Assembly (NCBI GenBank): GCA_000173575.1
Contig: ABYL01000005.1
Coordinates: 1 to 64,000, forward strand
DNA length: 64,000 nucleotides
DNA from: Burkholderia sp. H160
Lineage (GTDB): Bacteria; Pseudomonadota; Gammaproteobacteria; Burkholderiales; Burkholderiaceae
Reading direction: 5' to 3'
Below, in pieces: positions 63,453 through 64,000 of this stretch (the first letter of the stretch is position 1; every line of letters begins with the position of its first letter). The notes beneath the pieces are model-generated. The model was not told where the DNA came from, did not search any database, and saw only the letters and a list, made by a program, of their open reading frames with translations. A program made the translations under genes and the position numbers.

Positions 63453-64000
63453 ATGGAATTCAACTTGCGCGGGCGTACCGCACTGGTGGCAGGCGCCACC
63501 TATGGGATTGGGGAAGCACCTGGCTTGTCGTCGCTGGACCTTGCTGCGCGTGCGTCCGTTGACGCGCTCGCACAGGTGGGGCTTACGCCTGGCGATGTGG
63601 ACGGACTTTTCGTGTGCACACCGGACGACATGCTCTCGGGTCTTACATTTGCCGAATACCTCGGTATTAACCCGAAGTTCACCGACAACAACCGAAGCGG
63701 CGGATCGGCGTTCGAAATCTACGCGCACACGGCGGCCATGGCGTTGTGTACGGGGCAGATCGACGTTGCGTTGATTGCATATGGGAGCAATCAGCGCAGC
63801 GCGGCGGGCAAGCTGGTGCAGTCGTCGCGTCCCTCGCCGTGGGAGAGCCCGTATAAGCCGATGAATCCGGTGTCGTCCTATGCGCTTGCGGCGGCGCGGC
63901 ATATGCACCAGTACGGCACGAAGCGCGAGCATCTCGCAGAAGTGGCCGTGGCCGCGCGTAAGTGGGCGCAGCTCAATCCTGAAGCGCACATGCGTGCGCC
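63453..64000 (+). CDS. Thiolase-like (lipid-transfer/SCP2-type) protein, 3' end outside window
   Basis: The frame is open from ATG 63453 to the window end (182 codons). It reads MEFNLRGRTALVAGATYGIG, then SLDLAARASVDALAQVGLTP, GDVDGLFVCTPDD and YLGINPKFTDNNRSGGSAFE. This is the N-terminal half of a non-canonical thiolase of the lipid-transfer group, where the usual catalytic Cys is replaced (NNRSGGSAFE). With the OB-fold partner it resembles the ChsH2/Ltp2-type retro-aldolases of steroid side-chain degradation. It belongs to the operon that starts with the gene at 63029. Confidence 0.8.
   Translation, partial: MEFNLRGRTALVAGATYGIGEAPGLSSLDLAARASVDALAQVGLTPGDVDGLFVCTPDDMLSGLTFAEYLGINPKFTDNNRSGGSAFEIYAHTAAMALCTGQIDVALIAYGSNQRSAAGKLVQSSRPSPWESPYKPMNPVSSYALAAARHMHQYGTKREHLAEVAVAARKWAQLNPEAHMRA

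Overview
The window looks like a chromosome or megaplasmid segment of a Burkholderiaceae beta-proteobacterium (Paraburkholderia/Caballeronia type). Codon use is GC-rich throughout, Shine-Dalgarno sequences are strong (AAGGAG, AGGAGG), and regulators of the LysR, TetR, AraC and GntR/FCD families are frequent. I saw no tRNA, rRNA, CRISPR array, complete insertion sequence or phage module. The assignment rests on protein style and gene content, not on a database search.

Region 1 (1-7.1 kb) holds poorly characterised genes: the end of an unknown gene, a PQQ-type beta-propeller protein, two membrane proteins, a protein with a His-Glu motif, and a phosphoesterase coupled to a small membrane protein. 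Region 2 (7.1-15.4 kb) is a clear reductive pyrimidine-degradation locus. A RutR-like TetR regulator is divergent from an operon of beta-ureidopropionase, PreT, PreA, an NCS1 permease and dihydropyrimidinase, with a candidate operator at 8051-8068. Region 3 (15.4-19.2 kb) has a large Rieske protein, an F420-reductase-type dehydrogenase preceded by a decayed relative, and a SnoaL-like protein.

Region 4 (19.3-64 kb) is a very large acyl-CoA catabolic supercluster. It contains seven SDRs plus an NmrA-like protein, four acyl-CoA-forming or transferring enzymes and thiolases, three acyl-CoA dehydrogenases (two of them adjacent), four crotonase-fold enzymes, two nitronate-monooxygenase-like flavoproteins, an AveC-like membrane protein, an APH/ecdysteroid-kinase-like phosphotransferase, a phytanoyl-CoA dioxygenase, three NTF2/SnoaL-fold proteins across regions 3 and 4, a PAS-containing chemoreceptor, a GTP cyclohydrolase I and many regulators. 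At its right end, an operon of acyl-CoA dehydrogenase, MaoC hydratase, CaiB-type CoA-transferase, BadH-like SDR and BadI-like ring-cleaving hydrolase strongly suggests catabolism of an alicyclic (cyclohexane-type) carboxylic acid. The rest of the cluster fits a polycyclic or terpenoid/steroid-like substrate, but the actual substrate cannot be read from the sequence.

The most interesting signal is non-coding. Several promoters spread over about 30 kb share the same layout: a sigma70-like -35/-10 pair followed by an imperfect palindrome of the form GAANNNNNTTC (for example GAACAGTGTTC) where transcription should start. Four of them also carry CGTTTA at exactly the same distance (13 nt, start to start) upstream of the palindrome. 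These promoters precede the BadHI operon, the divergent OB-fold/thiolase operon, an SDR gene and the GTP cyclohydrolase/NMO divergent pair. Related but looser copies precede the chemoreceptor, a thiolase and the FCD regulator. This suggests one regulon joining chemotaxis, ring cleavage and beta-oxidation. Several decayed genes (P450 fragment, internally deleted alcohol dehydrogenase, F420-reductase remnant, an SDR without its active-site residues) show the region is evolving quickly.
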